The notes beneath the pieces are model-generated. The model was not told where the DNA came from. It saw only the letters and a list, made by a program, of their open reading frames with translations, and did no database searches. Of a DNA stretch of 64,000 nt, positions 63,129-64,000 are shown piece after piece. Every line of letters starts with the position of its first letter. The stretch's first letter is position 1. The stretch is from Pirellulaceae bacterium (GTDB lineage: Bacteria > Planctomycetota > Planctomycetia > Pirellulales > Pirellulaceae). Where the stretch lies: NCBI GenBank assembly GCA_020852965.1, contig JADYZV010000131.1, forward strand, positions 62,001 through 126,000. The letters run 5' to 3'. The translations under genes were made by a program, and so were the position numbers.

Positions 63129-63797
63129 TTAACTGCCCCAGCGCTGCATGGCATGGTTTTCGACGCCGAGCTGATCGAGGATGCGGCAAACGACAAAGTC
63201 GACCAAGTCGCATAGGCTGGTCGCACCGTGATACCAACCCGGTGCTGCGGGAAGCACTACCGCACCAGCCTGCGCCAAGCGATGCATGTTCTCGATCTGC
63301 AAGACACTCAGCGGCGTTTCACGCGGGACGACGATCAATTTGCGATGCTCTTTCAAATGCACTTCTGCCGCACGCTGGATCAAGTTCTGACTGGCCGCAT
63401 GGGCAATGCCGCTAAGAGTGCTTCCCGAACATGGGCAGATAACCATACCGGCCGTCAAGTAGGAACCGCTGGCGATTGGCGCAAAGTAGTCCTGACAATG
63501 ATGGACGCTCAGCAGCCCGAGCTCAGCTTGTTGCCTAGCCGTTTCAATCGACCAAACACTCCCCTGGGCTACATGCAACAGTCGATCTGCTGCCGCAATA
63601 GCATCCCAAAGCTTTTCGCCCTTGGAACCCACTTCGACTTGCAATTCCTGCCGAACCACCGCCCTCCCTGAATCGCTGAGCGTCAGATGAATCGGCACGC
63701 TCTCTGCCAACAACCCGCACAGCAGGCGCGTCGCGTAGACCGCACCACTGGCACCTGTAATAGCCAACACGATCGGACTTCTGATCCCTACGTTCAT
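63129..63797 (-). CDS. ubiX: Flavin prenyltransferase UbiX
   Basis: The 222-aa protein has the family features: IVLAITGASGAVYATRLL at the N-terminus, a central PIASGSYLTAGMVICPCSGS-like region, and VVPRETPLSVLQIENMHRLA near the C-terminus. It makes prenylated FMN, the cofactor of UbiD-type decarboxylases, using dimethylallyl phosphate. The neighbour upstream is a UbiE/MenG methyltransferase end, so both may serve quinone synthesis; co-transcription is likely (gap 43 bases). Confidence 0.93.
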   Translation of the reverse strand: MNVGIRSPIVLAITGASGAVYATRLLCGLLAESVPIHLTLSDSGRAVVRQELQVEVGSKGEKLWDAIAAADRLLHVAQGSVWSIETARQQAELGLLSVHHCQDYFAPIASGSYLTAGMVICPCSGSTLSGIAHAASQNLIQRAAEVHLKEHRKLIVVPRETPLSVLQIENMHRLAQAGAVVLPAAPGWYHGATSLCDLVDFVVCRILDQLGVENHAMQRWGS

Positions 63798-63840
63798 TCA
63801 GTAAGATCCTCAGGGACTCGTAACCTCGGCCACTACAATG

Positions 63841-64000
63841 CTAAACGGCGCTACGCTGGCCAATGTACAGCGAAGCTACGCCGAAGGTGAGCGTGTGGAT
63901 AGCGATGGAACTCAGACCGGCTTGCTCCATCCGCTCGGCCAGTGCGCGACCGCTGGGGAATTCGATCACACTATTGGGCAAGTACTCGTAGGCACCTTTG
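63841..64000 (-). CDS. UbiE/MenG-family quinone methyltransferase, 3' end only
   Basis: Only the last 53 codons are in the window. The frame reads GAYEYLPNSVIEFPSGRALA then LTFGVASLYIGQRSAV and stop, which fits the C-terminus of demethylmenaquinone/ubiquinone methyltransferases (Y-x-Y-L-P-x-S, F-P-x-G, LTFG). It would methylate the quinone ring using SAM. The 5' part is outside the window. Confidence 0.85.
   Translation of the reverse strand, partial: KGAYEYLPNSVIEFPSGRALAERMEQAGLSSIAIHTLTFGVASLYIGQRSAV

Overview
This is a 64 kb chromosomal window from a planctomycete, probably a Pirellulales/Rhodopirellula-type organism. The clade assignment rests on family content: a DUF1501 protein next to a PSD1-type c-heme/DUF1549/DUF1553 protein, a DUF1580 protein, a large membrane pseudokinase, and an RLAN/ATP-grasp + GCS2 + C39-like peptidase cluster. 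Gene density is normal and most genes lie on the minus strand.

Left backbone (1-13.7 kb). A partial GCS2-type carboxylate-amine ligase, an RLAN/RimK-like ATP-grasp ligase and a C39-like cysteine peptidase form a tight minus-strand operon. It is followed by folE, ispG, a thioredoxin-fold lipoprotein, a ParE-type toxin-antitoxin pair, a PanE/ApbA-family reductase and the DUF1501 / PSD1 pair. A tRNA-Pro(TGG) gene ends this segment.

Integrated island (13,694-51,506, about 37.8 kb). A 52-bp exact direct repeat covering the 3' half of tRNA-Pro bounds the island, and a tyrosine recombinase sits directly inside the left end. The island carries, left to right: (a) an 11-gene minus-strand BREX/Pgl-like operon with an HTH protein, a Zn protein, a BrxC-like DUF499 ATPase, a compact PglZ, a zinc ribbon, a PD-(D/E)XK nuclease, a DUF1156 adenine methylase (PglXI-like), a membrane-anchored class 3 lipase, a 170-aa unknown, an SNF2 helicase with a C-terminal ASCH-like domain and a damaged AlbA_2 protein; (b) a three-gene cassette of unknowns ending in a possible permuted NlpC/P60 protein; (c) an EVE-like + DUF3883 protein; (d) a second PD-(D/E)XK protein; (e) a DUF932 protein and other unknowns; (f) a block with an HTH protein, DUF1580 and a two-gene operon encoding type IIB topoisomerase (Topo VI)-like B and A subunits, with curious in-frame 54-bp repeats; (g) a polymerase-palm-like protein. 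The content reads as a defence island plus the element's own replication and maintenance genes.

Right of attR (51.5-54.3 kb) is a decayed zone. It has a frameshifted integrase N-terminus (an older element at the same tRNA), an inverted-repeat MITE-like element with a second copy near 58.6 kb, and an RHS C-terminal remnant followed by a possible small membrane immunity protein.

Right backbone (54.3-64 kb) holds a pseudokinase-like membrane protein, a glutamate dehydrogenase, RecQ, a YjfB-like protein, a LysM/L,D-transpeptidase, UbiX and the 3' end of a UbiE/MenG methyltransferase.

The two loci most worth following are the lipase-containing BREX-like operon and the Topo VI-like operon with its repeats. 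All calls come from reading the sequence; no database search was run.
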